Program-made: the position numbers and the translations under genes | Source: CAYRHJ01 sp964424105 | GTDB taxonomy: Bacteria; Planctomycetota; Phycisphaerae; UBA1845 | NCBI GenBank assembly: GCA_964424105.1 | Contig: CAYRHJ010000030.1 | Location: 124,001-188,000 of the forward strand | DNA: 64,000 nucleotides | Reading direction: 5' to 3' | Notes under the pieces: model-generated | Database searches by the model: none | The model's input: only the letters and a program-made list of their open reading frames with translations | What the model was told of the DNA's origin: nothing | Part shown: positions 9,333 to 17,791 of the stretch, in pieces | How positions within the stretch are numbered: the first letter of the stretch is position 1 | Layout of the letters: each line of letters begins with the position of its first letter

Positions 9333-10652
9333 TTACTCTTCGTGATCGTCGGCCATGGCAAATCGAATGACTGCCTCCGCCGCAAGCTCCGCGCCGACGC
9401 TGGCGCGACACTTCAATTGCCCGCCGCGCGACGTCACCCGCATGGATTCCGCCACCAGCACCATCTGGTCTCCCGGCTCGACCGCCCGGCGAAACTTCAC
9501 CTTGTCCAGACTCAGCAACACGGCGATTTTCCCTTTGTGCTCCAGCTCCTGCGAAAGCAGCACGCCGCCGATTTGCGCCAACGCCTCGATAATCAAGACC
9601 CCCGGCATGATGGGCCGGCCCGGGTAATGTCCCTGAAAATACGGTTCGTTGATGGTCACGTTCTTGACCCCCACCACCCGCTTCGTGCCCTCGATGTCGA
9701 TGATGCGGTCCACCATCAGGAACGGATAGCGGTGCGGCAAAATGCGTTGCACCTGCCGAATACCCGCGACCGGTCGTCCCAAAAGCCGGTGGGCTCGTTT
9801 TTTTTCCGCCTGCGATCGATGAAGCGCACGAACCAGTTCATGATTCAACGCATGACCGCTCTTACGGGCATGAACGCGACCCACCACCCATTGACCCAGT
9901 AGCATCAGGTCGCCCACCAGGTCAAGTATCTTGTGCCGTACACACTCATTCGGGAATCGGAGTCGGTTTTCCACCGGACCATCGGGCCCAAAAACCAGCA
10001 CGTCGGCATAACCAAGGTGCTTGCCCAAACCGTTCTGACGAAGCAGCTCCGCCTCTTGTTGAAGCAGGAACGTCCTCGCCGGGGCGATGTCGGCTACGAA
10101 TTCTTCCGGAATAATGCGGGCGGCTAAAATCTGTCGACCGATCGGTCCTTCCGTACCGTAATCAAGATCATACAGGATTTCCAAATGGTGCGAGTCCGCT
10201 TCGATGGGCGGCAGGGCCAACAGCTCCGCGTCCCCGTCACTGACTCGGATGACCTCGGGGACGACGTACTCCTCCCGCGGGGAATCCAGATCAAGAATTC
10301 CCGCCCCCCGCAATGCCTCGATGAACGGCAAACAACTGCCGTCCATCCCCGGCAATTCGTCGCCCGTCAGCTCGATATCGAGATTGTCAATTCCCAAACC
10401 GCCGCAGGCGCTCAGACAATGCTCGATCGTCTCGATTGACACCGTGCCGTTCCGCAAGGACGTTCGCCGCGCCCGCTTGGAAACGTTTTGTACCCGCGCC
10501 GCGATCCGAATCGGCTTCGGTTGATCGACGCGGACGAACGTGATGCCCGAATATGGACTAGCCGGACAAAAACGCACGGTGGAGCCCACCCCGGTGAACA
10601 AACCTCGCCCGGACAATTCCGCCGGATTTTGAATGGTTCGCTGAGATTGCAC
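9333..10652 (-). CDS. lpxC/fabZ: Bifunctional UDP-3-O-acyl-GlcNAc deacetylase / (3R)-hydroxyacyl-ACP dehydratase
   Basis: A 439-residue fusion. Residues 1-290 are LpxC, the zinc deacetylase that commits lipid A synthesis: the zinc His in ETIEHCLSA, the zinc His and Asp in RHKILDLVGDL, and the basic loop FLLQQEAELLRQNGLGKHLG. Residues about 295-439 are FabZ, with the catalytic His in ILPHRYPFLMVDRI and the Glu-bearing helix in GRPIMPGVLIIEALAQ. The same fusion is known from Bacteroidota and planctomycetes and ties lipid A flux to fatty acid elongation. The start is GTG at 10652; no strong Shine-Dalgarno is seen. It is the first gene of a two-gene operon with lpxA. Confidence 0.93.
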   Translation of the reverse strand: MQSQRTIQNPAELSGRGLFTGVGSTVRFCPASPYSGITFVRVDQPKPIRIAARVQNVSKRARRTSLRNGTVSIETIEHCLSACGGLGIDNLDIELTGDELPGMDGSCLPFIEALRGAGILDLDSPREEYVVPEVIRVSDGDAELLALPPIEADSHHLEILYDLDYGTEGPIGRQILAARIIPEEFVADIAPARTFLLQQEAELLRQNGLGKHLGYADVLVFGPDGPVENRLRFPNECVRHKILDLVGDLMLLGQWVVGRVHARKSGHALNHELVRALHRSQAEKKRAHRLLGRPVAGIRQVQRILPHRYPFLMVDRIIDIEGTKRVVGVKNVTINEPYFQGHYPGRPIMPGVLIIEALAQIGGVLLSQELEHKGKIAVLLSLDKVKFRRAVEPGDQMVLVAESMRVTSRGGQLKCRASVGAELAAEAVIRFAMADDHEE

Positions 10653-10789
10653 GACTACCGCACCACCGATTCACCGCACCGTCAATAAACCCGCGCCCAT
10701 GCCGGCGGCCGCTCCCAGACTTGAAAAACGAGAATGCAACCGCCGACTACTCCTATTATCGACTCCAAACCCGATTTTCGCAATCGCAA

Positions 10790-12238
10790 CTAGCCGAGAT
10801 ACACGCTCGTCCCCGCCTTCAGCGTTGGCCATGATCCCCTTTTGGCCATTAAATCGCCCGCTTCCAACGCCGCTGACGGCGCGATTTCCAGTACCACCGC
10901 CGGTTCACCCGATGAATCGATCGGCACTTCCACCCCAGCCTGCTGCATCCACCGGCACGCTCGACGATTCTGATCGCGGATGGCCGACTCCAACGAATCG
11001 TCACCTGCCGCGTTCTTCACCGGTGAAAACTCCTCGGCTCGGTCGACTTGCAGCAGCAGTGGATCCTTGGCCAAGGGAATCGCGTCGAACACGAACATCT
11101 CCAATTTGACGGCATTGGGTGTTTCCGGTCGAATCATTTCGCCCTGCTCATTCTGAAATTCCACGACTTTTTCCGCTCGCCGAAACGGCAATTGAAAATC
11201 GCTGCCCACAATGCGATTCAAGAAGCTGACACTGATGGCATGAATCGCCAGGTTGGACGCATCGAATTTCCGTGATCCATTCGAATTCTTGGCGATGGCC
11301 AGCGCCGCAGGGAATTCACTGTATTCCACCACGCTGATCCGACCGTTGCGAAGGCATAGATTTCCAACTCGTTCCTGATCATGGGCCTTGGGTGTCACTT
11401 TCGTCGACATTTCCGAACTCGTCTGGGCATGCAAACCGATAAACAGTGGATCAAACAGCTTGATCAACGGGTTATCGACCTGAAAATACGCGATCGTCTC
11501 GATGCCCCGCCGTTCCATGTCCGCCAGCGACCCGCTGTCACGCAACGCCTTCAGCGACCCGCCGTGACCGTCCGGACCCGTCCAAAACCTGGCCCGATCA
11601 CGCATCAGGATACGACCTTCGAAATCGAACAGCGGCAGCGTCCCCTGTCGAAACAGCACCACATCGGTCGGCCTCAGCCCGAAATACGATTGCGTTTCAA
11701 AAAAATCGCGCGTCGCGCCGTGATTCTCCGGACTCGTCATGATGTACCAAGGAATCTTGACACCATAACGACACCCAGCCGCGTCGATCATTTCAGCGAA
11801 CAATTGGAATAACGTTTTCTTGCGCACCGGCGTAACGGGAACCGTGCCCTTCGGCCCCTCGTATCCCAACCGCGTCCCCTGTCCACCCGCCACCGTGAAC
11901 GCAGCCACCTTCCCCGTGCGGATCAGTTCCTCACCCAGATTTCTCGCCTCCCGGTAGCTCGATTCATTGCCAGGTTCGGGCTTGGCGGGCCAAACCGGCG
12001 CCGGCTCCAGTTGGTCGATGGGCGCCGAGGGCGGACGTTGCCGCACGTGCGTTTCAATCAACGGATCTACCTGCGACCAGGAAATCGCCTCAATCTCGCT
12101 CAGCAGTTGCCGGCGAGCAGACGTGGAAATCTCCTCCCACCATCGCAACACATGTCCCTGATTTCGCGACGACAGTTCTTCCACACATCGACGGTAACGA
12201 GCTTCCAAATCTTGTCGGTCGTCAGTTTCACTCTTCAC
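10790..12238 (-). CDS. UDPGP-family UDP-sugar pyrophosphorylase (eukaryotic UAP1-like)
   Basis: A 482-residue cytoplasmic nucleotidyltransferase forming a UDP-sugar from UTP and a sugar-1-phosphate. The nucleotide loop is VAGGQGTRLGYEGPKG (residues about 115-130). Further family motifs are YIMTSPENH, FRQGTLP, PDGHGGSLKAL, YFQVDNPL and KLEMFVFDAI. The order and spacing match the UDP-N-acetylglucosamine/UDP-glucose pyrophosphorylase family of eukaryotes rather than bacterial GlmU or GalU. Its place next to the lipid A genes suggests UDP-GlcNAc supply. The start is GTG at 12238 with GGAGG about 13 bases upstream; the sugar specificity cannot be told from sequence alone. Confidence 0.85.
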   Translation of the reverse strand: MKSETDDRQDLEARYRRCVEELSSRNQGHVLRWWEEISTSARRQLLSEIEAISWSQVDPLIETHVRQRPPSAPIDQLEPAPVWPAKPEPGNESSYREARNLGEELIRTGKVAAFTVAGGQGTRLGYEGPKGTVPVTPVRKKTLFQLFAEMIDAAGCRYGVKIPWYIMTSPENHGATRDFFETQSYFGLRPTDVVLFRQGTLPLFDFEGRILMRDRARFWTGPDGHGGSLKALRDSGSLADMERRGIETIAYFQVDNPLIKLFDPLFIGLHAQTSSEMSTKVTPKAHDQERVGNLCLRNGRISVVEYSEFPAALAIAKNSNGSRKFDASNLAIHAISVSFLNRIVGSDFQLPFRRAEKVVEFQNEQGEMIRPETPNAVKLEMFVFDAIPLAKDPLLLQVDRAEEFSPVKNAAGDDSLESAIRDQNRRACRWMQQAGVEVPIDSSGEPAVVLEIAPSAALEAGDLMAKRGSWPTLKAGTSVYLG

Positions 12239-12305
12239 CGGCCCACACCTTCCTCCATTGATCTTTGAACGGCGACACGTAGTTTGTTCCCTCCGGCCCT
12301 ATACC

Positions 12306-12333
12306 CGTCACCCCGGCGAAAGCCGGGGTCCAG
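12306..12333. repeat. Dispersed palindrome, CACCCCGGCGAAAGCCGGGGTCC type
   Basis: ACCCCGGC-GAAA-GCCGGGGT forms a hairpin with a GNRA-like loop. The same element, with compensating changes in the stem, recurs in at least eight other spacers of this window. It lies in the 214-base gap between the pyrophosphorylase and rtcB. Confidence 0.75.
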
Positions 12334-12452
12334 GCGGGATCGTCGCGGATTCCGGCTCTCACGGAATTAACGACTATCGTTCAATAGACCATTCAATGAT
12401 CAGCAACATCGTCCACCTGCATCAACCTTGGCCATGACGCTCCTAACCCCTT

Positions 12453-13913
12453 CTACCCCTTGATCACGCCGATCGGACGCATCTGGGCCACACGTTCGCT
12501 GATCCCCGCTTCGTCAACCACGTGCACCACCTCGTTCACGTCCTTGTAGGCCGACGGTTGCTCCTCATCCAAACCCCGACGACCCTTGGCACGCGCCACC
12601 ACACCCCGATCCAACAATTCCTGTTGAATGGATCGGCCACGGGCGCTGCGAACCGCTGCCGTTCGCGACATCACCCTTCCCGCACCATGACAACTGCTTC
12701 CGAACGTATCCGTCATGGACCGCTCCCGACCCACCAGAACGTAACTATTGCGGCCCATGTCGCCCGGTATCAACACCGGCTGACCGATCTGCCGATACTT
12801 CGCCGGCACCTCCGCGTGCCCCGGTGGAAAGGCCCGCGTCGCGCCTTTGCGATGAACGCACAATTCGCATGACTTTCCCTTGATCGAATACGGCTCCATC
12901 TTGGCAATGTTGTGCGCTACGTCATAGATCATCCGCATGCCCAGCTCCGGCGGACGCATCTCAAACACGCTCTCGAACGCCTTGCGAGCCAAATGGGACA
13001 AAATCTGCCGATTGCACCATGCGAAATTCGCAGCCGCCCGCATGGCGCCCAAATACCGCCGGCCCTCGTCCGAATCAACCGGCGCACAGACCAATTGCCG
13101 ATCCGGCAGATCGATCCCGAATTTTCGAGGCGTGTCCTGCAAGATTTTCAAGTAATCATCGCAGACTTGGTAGCCCAGGCCCCGCGACCCCGAATGGATC
13201 ATCACGCACACGCCGCCCACCGCCAATCCCATCACGCTCGCCGCCTGTTCATTGAATATCTTCTGAACGACCTGCACCTCCAGAAAATGATTTCCCGAAC
13301 CCAGCGTGCCGCATTGCGCCTTACCTCGCTCCAACGCACGATCCGATACCAAATCAGGATCAGCCCCCGCCAGACAACCGTTCGCCTCCGTCATCTCCAC
13401 GTCCTCAGCCAACCCATATCCGCGATCCACCACGTATTTCGATCCCTGACGCATCAAGGCCCGCAACTCGTCACGATCGAACTTGATCAAGCCCCGCTCG
13501 CCCACGCCAGCCGGCACCGTCGCGAACAGCTTATCAATCAACTCACGCAACCGAGGGCGTACATCTTCTTCCGTCAGGTCACTGCGAAGCAATCGCACCC
13601 CGCAGTTGATGTCATAACCCACGCCGCCCGGACTGATGACCCCGCCCGCACGCGGATCCGTCGCAGCCACGCCGCCGATACAAAAACCGTATCCGTAGTG
13701 AATATCCGGCATCGCCAAGCTGTAATTCACGATCCCGGGCAGCGTCGCAACGTTGGCCACCTGTTCCAACGAGTAATCGTTCCGAATCAGTTTCATCAGG
13801 CGGTCATCTGCATAAACCACCCCATCGACGCGCATGCCCGCCTTGTGCGATTTGGGAATCCGCCATCGACAATTGTCGATCCGTTCCAATGTGCCCTCGA
13901 AACGCTTATCCAT
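12453..13913 (-). CDS. rtcB: RtcB-family RNA-splicing ligase
   Basis: A 486-residue GTP- and Mn-dependent ligase joining 2',3'-cyclic or 3'-phosphate RNA ends to 5'-hydroxyl ends in the cytoplasm. Metal ligands are recognisable in GGVGYDINCGVRLL (Asp and Cys), GTLGSGNHFLEVQ and MIHSGSRGLG; the GMP-accepting His is in CVHRKGATRAFPPG, and GSSCHGAGRVMSR is near the C-terminus. Length is normal. The ATG at 13913 fits the family start (MDKRFEG) and has AAAGAGG upstream. A longer open frame reaching 14174 runs through repeat DNA and is not coding. No archease gene is seen beside it. Confidence 0.93.
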   Translation of the reverse strand: MDKRFEGTLERIDNCRWRIPKSHKAGMRVDGVVYADDRLMKLIRNDYSLEQVANVATLPGIVNYSLAMPDIHYGYGFCIGGVAATDPRAGGVISPGGVGYDINCGVRLLRSDLTEEDVRPRLRELIDKLFATVPAGVGERGLIKFDRDELRALMRQGSKYVVDRGYGLAEDVEMTEANGCLAGADPDLVSDRALERGKAQCGTLGSGNHFLEVQVVQKIFNEQAASVMGLAVGGVCVMIHSGSRGLGYQVCDDYLKILQDTPRKFGIDLPDRQLVCAPVDSDEGRRYLGAMRAAANFAWCNRQILSHLARKAFESVFEMRPPELGMRMIYDVAHNIAKMEPYSIKGKSCELCVHRKGATRAFPPGHAEVPAKYRQIGQPVLIPGDMGRNSYVLVGRERSMTDTFGSSCHGAGRVMSRTAAVRSARGRSIQQELLDRGVVARAKGRRGLDEEQPSAYKDVNEVVHVVDEAGISERVAQMRPIGVIKG

Positions 13914-13983
13914 GATTCCGCCTCTTTCCGCCCCACACCCGCCTCTTTCCGCCCCACACCCGCATTTCCGCCCCCCGCCGCCT

Positions 13984-14212
13984 CTTAACAGAGCCGCGAC
14001 CGTCAGCGGTCTTTCCGACCCGCGAGCTAATCTTGACGACCCGCGAGCTAATCTTGACGACCCGCGAGCTAATCTTGACGAGCCGCGAGCGCAAAGCGAG
14101 CGGTCTTTTCTTTCAACCACTCCCGACCCACAACCGCCCGCATGCGTCATTTCGGCGAACGCCGGAATCCACACGCCGGGTGGCCCACCTCCTTTGGAGG
14201 TGGGGGACCCGA
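13984..14212. repeat. Composite repeat block upstream of rtcB
   Basis: In order: a shortened 'GAGCCGCGACCGTCAG' element at 13991-14010; three head-to-tail 21-base units GACCCGCGAGCTAATCTTGAC at 14017-14079; a full GAGCCGCGAGCGCAAAGCGAGCGGTC-type element at 14080-14105; a diverged CATTTCGGCGAACGCCGGAATCC palindrome at 14148-14170; and a perfect hairpin CCCACCTCC-TTT-GGAGGTGGG at 14184-14204. The 21-base units look like amplified left ends of the following element. Confidence 0.8.
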
Positions 14213-14335
14213 TGATTCAGGCCGACTGGCAGAATGTCGCGGAGACACCAATTCAACGTTTCCTGTTCCGCGTCACGACGTGAACACCGACGACCGGTCG
14301 CAACCAATCCATTCAATTACTTGGTACGTCAAGAT

Positions 14336-14418
14336 TGGGCGAGGCGGGAATCGAACCCGCACGACCTTTCGGTCAGGGGATTTTAAGTCCCCAGCGTCTG
14401 CCATTCCGCCACTCACCC
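14336..14418 (-). tRNA. tRNA-Leu (anticodon TAA)
   Basis: An 83-nucleotide tRNA. The acceptor stem is GGGTGAG/CTCGCCC with A73, the D-arm contains GGCGGAATGGCAGACGC, and the anticodon stem GGGGACT-TAA-AATCCCC gives TAA. A variable arm GACCGAAAGGTC shows it is a class II tRNA, and the T-arm is GCGGGTTCGATTCCCGC. CCA is not encoded. It stands alone between repeat blocks and reads UUA/UUG leucine codons. Confidence 0.95.
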
Positions 14419-14580
14419 GCGTGCTGGAGACGCCGTTTCTACCCCGAAACCCAGTCCGCGCGTACTGGGTTCCATATTTTTGTTAGCAGGCCTTGCCGCC
14501 CGCCAGCAAGATTGTTCATCAGATTTGTCGTTGGCACGAGTCCCACGCGGGTTGGCATATCTCCCGCGAACGTTGGCCAG

Positions 14581-14714
14581 TCATTCCCCCGCGTTCCATC
14601 ATTCCGGCGCGCTCCGTCATTCCGACGCGCTCCGTCATTCCGGCTCGTTCCGTCATTCCCCCGCGCTCCGTCATTCCGACGCGCTCCGTCATTCCGGCGA
14701 AAGCCGGAATCCAG
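14581..14714. repeat. Tandem array of 18-base units ending in a palindrome
   Basis: Six head-to-tail 18-base units of the form TCATTCCGRCGCGCTCCG (14581-14688) lead into a full TCATTCCGGCGAAAGCCGGAATCCAG palindrome (14689-14714). Each unit equals the left arm of the palindrome plus a short linker, so the array probably grew by slippage of half elements. Six-frame translation gives repetitive peptides, which are not genes. Confidence 0.85.
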
Positions 14715-14768
14715 TCCATTGTCCGTGTTGCACTCGCCTGTTCACTAACCCGCGACCGCGTCTTTTCA

Positions 14769-14833
14769 GAGCCGCGACCGTCAGGGAGCGGGATTTCGCC
14801 CCTTTACGAGCCGCGAGCGCAAAGCGAGCGGTC
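14769..14833. repeat. Two variants of the fixed-end element in a row
   Basis: The CCGTCAGG-core form at 14769-14791 is followed at 14808-14833 by the GCGCAAAGC-core form, both in the same orientation, just downstream of dnaK. The pair shows that both core types coexist at one site. Confidence 0.85.
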
Positions 14834-14869
14834 CCCCCTCATTCCCTTCATCGCACCGCGACGATTCTC

Positions 14870-16816
14870 TTACTTCGACTCCTTCACTTCATACTCCGCG
14901 TCGATGACGTCCTCGTCGTTTTTAGCCTGACTCCCATTGGCCGCCCTTCCGCCGGGCCGGGCCGATCCATCACCAGCCCCTCCAGCCGCGCCCGCCGCTT
15001 TGGCTGCCTCCTCATAAATGATCTTGCCCAGCGCCTGCGACGACTCCATGACTTGTTCCATGGCCTTGCGGATGGCAGACTCATCATCACCCTTTGCCAC
15101 CTCGCGAAGATGGGACACTGCCGATTCCACCTTGCCGCGCTCGACGGCGGGAACCTTCTCGCCGTGGTCTTTGAGCGTCTTGTCAGTCTGAAACGCCAAC
15201 TGCTCCGCCTGATTGCGAGCCTCGACCAAGGCGCGTTTCTTCTTATCTTCCGCCGAGTGCAATTCCGCGTCGCGCTTCATCTTGTCGATCTCATCCTTGG
15301 ACAGCCCGCTGGTCCCCTCGATGCTGATCTCATTCTCTTTGCCCGTGGCTTTGTCCTTCGCGGAGACCCTCAAAATCCCATTGCGATCGATATCGAACGT
15401 GACCTCGACCTGCGGCATACCTCTTTGAGCCGGCGCAATCCCCGTCAGATTGAATTTACCCAGCGAGCGGTTGTCCGCCGCCATCTCTCGTTCACCCTGC
15501 AAAATATGGATGGTCACCTCCGTCTGATTGTCCGCAGCCGTGCTGAACACCTCCGACTTGCTCGTAGGGATGGTCGAATTGCGCTCGATCAACTTGGTCA
15601 TCACTCCGCCCAGCGTTTCCACACCCAGTGTCAACGGAGTGACATCCAGAAGCAGGATGTCCTTCTTGTCGCCGCTCAAAATCGCGCCCTGAACCGCAGC
15701 CCCCATGGCCACCACTTCGTCCGGGTTGATGCTCCGGTTGGGCTCCATCCCGAAAATGTCCTTGACCAATTTCTGCACAGCCGGCATGCGCGTCGACCCG
15801 CCCACTAGAAGAACGGAATCGACCTTGCCGTCCCAATTGGATTGTTTCTTCCGGGCGTCGCGAAGCGCAGCCTCCACCGGACCGCGACAACGCTCGGTCA
15901 GCTTCTCCGTCAACTCCTCGAACTTCTGCCGCGTGACGGTCAATTGCAAATGCTTGGGGCCACTCTGATCCGCGGTGATGAATGGCAGATTGATCGAAGT
16001 TTCCAGCGTCGTGGAAAGTTCACACTTGGCCTTCTCGCACGCCTCCTTCATTCGCTGCAAAGCCATGGCGTCCTTGCGAATATCGATGCCCTCAGCTTTG
16101 CGAAATTCTTCCGCTACCCAATCAATCAGCTCCTCGTCGTAATCGTCACCGCCCAGATGGCCGTCACCGTTGCTGGCCAACACCTCGTAGACGCCCTCAT
16201 CACCGATGTCGAGGATGGAAATGTCAAACGTCCCGCCGCCCAGGTCGAACACGGCTACGTGCTGCGTCTTCGCGTCTTCCAAACCGAAGGCGAACGCAGC
16301 CGCCGTTGGCTCGTTGATGATCCGCTCGACCTTCAAACCGGCGATTTCACCGGCGTCTTTCGTTGCCTGTCGTTGCGAGTCATTGAAATATGCCGGCACA
16401 GTGATGACGGCGCGGTCCACCTTTTCTCCCAAATAATCTTCCGCTGTACGCTTCAGATCTTGGAGAATCATGGCGCTGATTTCCGGCGGTGTATATTCCT
16501 TGCCTCGGGCCTTGACCTTGACCAGGTCTTCCGGCCCACCGACAACCTCGTAGGGCACGAGTTTCTCTTCCTGACTAACCTCGACGTGCCGTCGCCCCAT
16601 GAACCGTTTGATGCTGTAAACGGTGTTCTTGGGATTGGTGACCTGTTGGTGCTTGGCGATCTGCCCGACCAGCCGCTCTCCCTTTTCCGTAAATGCCACT
16701 ACCGATGGCGTCAGGCGAGCTCCGTGGGCGTTCGTCAGGACCTTCGGCAGATCGCCTTCCATGACGGCCACTACGGAATTTGTGGTTCCGAGATCGATTC
16801 CAATTATCTTTGACAT
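14870..16816 (-). CDS. dnaK: Molecular chaperone DnaK (Hsp70)
   Basis: A 648-residue ATP-driven chaperone with normal family length. The ATPase domain has IIGIDLGTTNSVVAVMEG, NEPTAAAFAFG, VAVFDLGGGTFDISIL and LLVGGSTRMPAVQ. The linker is DILLLDVTPLTLGVET, followed by the substrate-binding beta-domain, helical lid and a G/A-rich tail. The tail contains DEDVIDAEYEVKE rather than ending at the usual EEVID. GGAG precedes the ATG by six bases. grpE and dnaJ are not adjacent. The gene is divergent from the ACT-domain gene across a 300-base AT-richer region. No CIRCE element is seen. Confidence 0.97.
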   Translation of the reverse strand: MSKIIGIDLGTTNSVVAVMEGDLPKVLTNAHGARLTPSVVAFTEKGERLVGQIAKHQQVTNPKNTVYSIKRFMGRRHVEVSQEEKLVPYEVVGGPEDLVKVKARGKEYTPPEISAMILQDLKRTAEDYLGEKVDRAVITVPAYFNDSQRQATKDAGEIAGLKVERIINEPTAAAFAFGLEDAKTQHVAVFDLGGGTFDISILDIGDEGVYEVLASNGDGHLGGDDYDEELIDWVAEEFRKAEGIDIRKDAMALQRMKEACEKAKCELSTTLETSINLPFITADQSGPKHLQLTVTRQKFEELTEKLTERCRGPVEAALRDARKKQSNWDGKVDSVLLVGGSTRMPAVQKLVKDIFGMEPNRSINPDEVVAMGAAVQGAILSGDKKDILLLDVTPLTLGVETLGGVMTKLIERNSTIPTSKSEVFSTAADNQTEVTIHILQGEREMAADNRSLGKFNLTGIAPAQRGMPQVEVTFDIDRNGILRVSAKDKATGKENEISIEGTSGLSKDEIDKMKRDAELHSAEDKKKRALVEARNQAEQLAFQTDKTLKDHGEKVPAVERGKVESAVSHLREVAKGDDESAIRKAMEQVMESSQALGKIIYEEAAKAAGAAGGAGDGSARPGGRAANGSQAKNDEDVIDAEYEVKESK

Positions 16817-16919
16817 TGTTGTCTCCTGCTAAAAATCCGCTGGCCTGGTAAACCCGGACCTACGGCGCAAACCTATCTAGTCATTCCAACCGGCAAATCG
16901 GGTGCCGTGAATGAAATTT

Positions 16920-16947
16920 TTGACGTTCTAGCCGTTAACCATATAAT
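16920..16947 (+). promoter_or_regulatory. Sigma-70-type promoter for the ACT-domain gene
   Basis: TTGACG (16920-16925), a 16-base spacer and TATAAT (16942-16947), with an A/T-rich surrounding sequence unusual for this genome. Transcription would begin near 16954, giving a leader of about 160 bases to the chosen start codon at 17114. Confidence 0.65.
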
Positions 16948-17113
16948 CAGTAAATAGTTATACGAATTCTCCATCGAACAGGAGCATCGTCTAGACTGTC
17001 AACATGGCAGATGGCGAGTTGACATTCGTGGCATGATTATTGCGTATTATCGGGCGGAAAATCGTAATTTTTGCTGTCAACCGGCTCAAAATCATCGTAA
17101 ACTGGCTGCTACT

Positions 17114-17593
17114 ATGGCGTTGGAACCACTTGAAACCGCCGAAGCGCACGACATGCCGCTGGTCGTTCAGCTTTCGGTATTTATCGACGACCGCGTTGGG
17201 CAGTTACTTCGTTTGACACAGATTTTCGAGAAAACACCCATTCACATTATGGGGCTTATGGTCGTTAATCTGACCGATTCAGCGGTTGTACGGTTGATTG
17301 TCGACAAGCCCGACGAGGCGGCCAAGTTGCTTCGAAACCACCGTTTTCCTGTGAAAGAGACGGAAATCCTGGTGGTCTGCGTGCCGGAAGGGAAACGCGG
17401 ACTGCTCAATCTGTGGGCAGCGATCCTAAGTGCTGAAATCAACGTATTTTACACCTACGCCCTGCTCGGCCTGTCGCATGGTCACCCCGCATTGGCTATT
17501 CATGCTGAAAACATGTCCTCTGCAACAGACGCTTTGCGTCAGCACCGGTTCGTCGTTTTGGCGCAAAGTGATTTGCAAAGCGACTTTATGTAA
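17114..17593 (+). CDS. Tandem ACT-domain regulatory protein
   Basis: A 159-residue protein made of two ACT domains: residues about 14-85 (VVQLSVFIDDRVGQLLRLTQIF, then IMGLMVVNLTDSAVVRLIV) and about 88-155 (ILVVCVPEGKRGLLNLWAAI, then INVFYTYALLG). There is no catalytic domain. Free-standing ACT proteins usually bind amino acids and regulate metabolism or transport; the ligand is unknown here. The frame is open back to an ATG at 17033, and that longer start cannot be excluded because no clear Shine-Dalgarno favours either. It is transcribed divergently from dnaK. Confidence 0.75.
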   Translation: MALEPLETAEAHDMPLVVQLSVFIDDRVGQLLRLTQIFEKTPIHIMGLMVVNLTDSAVVRLIVDKPDEAAKLLRNHRFPVKETEILVVCVPEGKRGLLNLWAAILSAEINVFYTYALLGLSHGHPALAIHAENMSSATDALRQHRFVVLAQSDLQSDFM

Positions 17594-17791
17594 CCGGGAA
17601 CCGTAGTTTTCAATGACATTTTTGGGCAAATCCCGCCATTTTGGCAGTGCTTCGGATCTACATTGATCGATGTAACTAATTATGAAATCGATGCTTGCAG
17701 CGTTGCACCATTTGGCACGGACGTTGCTGTTTACCGCTTGTACAATATTGGATACTAGATCGATGACGGAGTTCGATTCACGGAGATTCAT

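Noticed and set aside
9317..9385. Longer lpxA start inside lpxC-fabZ
   Set aside because: The internal ATG at 9316 has a good ribosome binding site and the family N-terminus.
13914..14174. N-terminal extension of rtcB
   Set aside because: The extension is encoded by tandem repeats, and MDKRFEG at 13913 is the family start with a ribosome binding site.
14480..14748. Open frames giving Ser/Phe/Arg-rich repeat peptides
   Set aside because: They arise from the 18-base array; no start signal and no homology.
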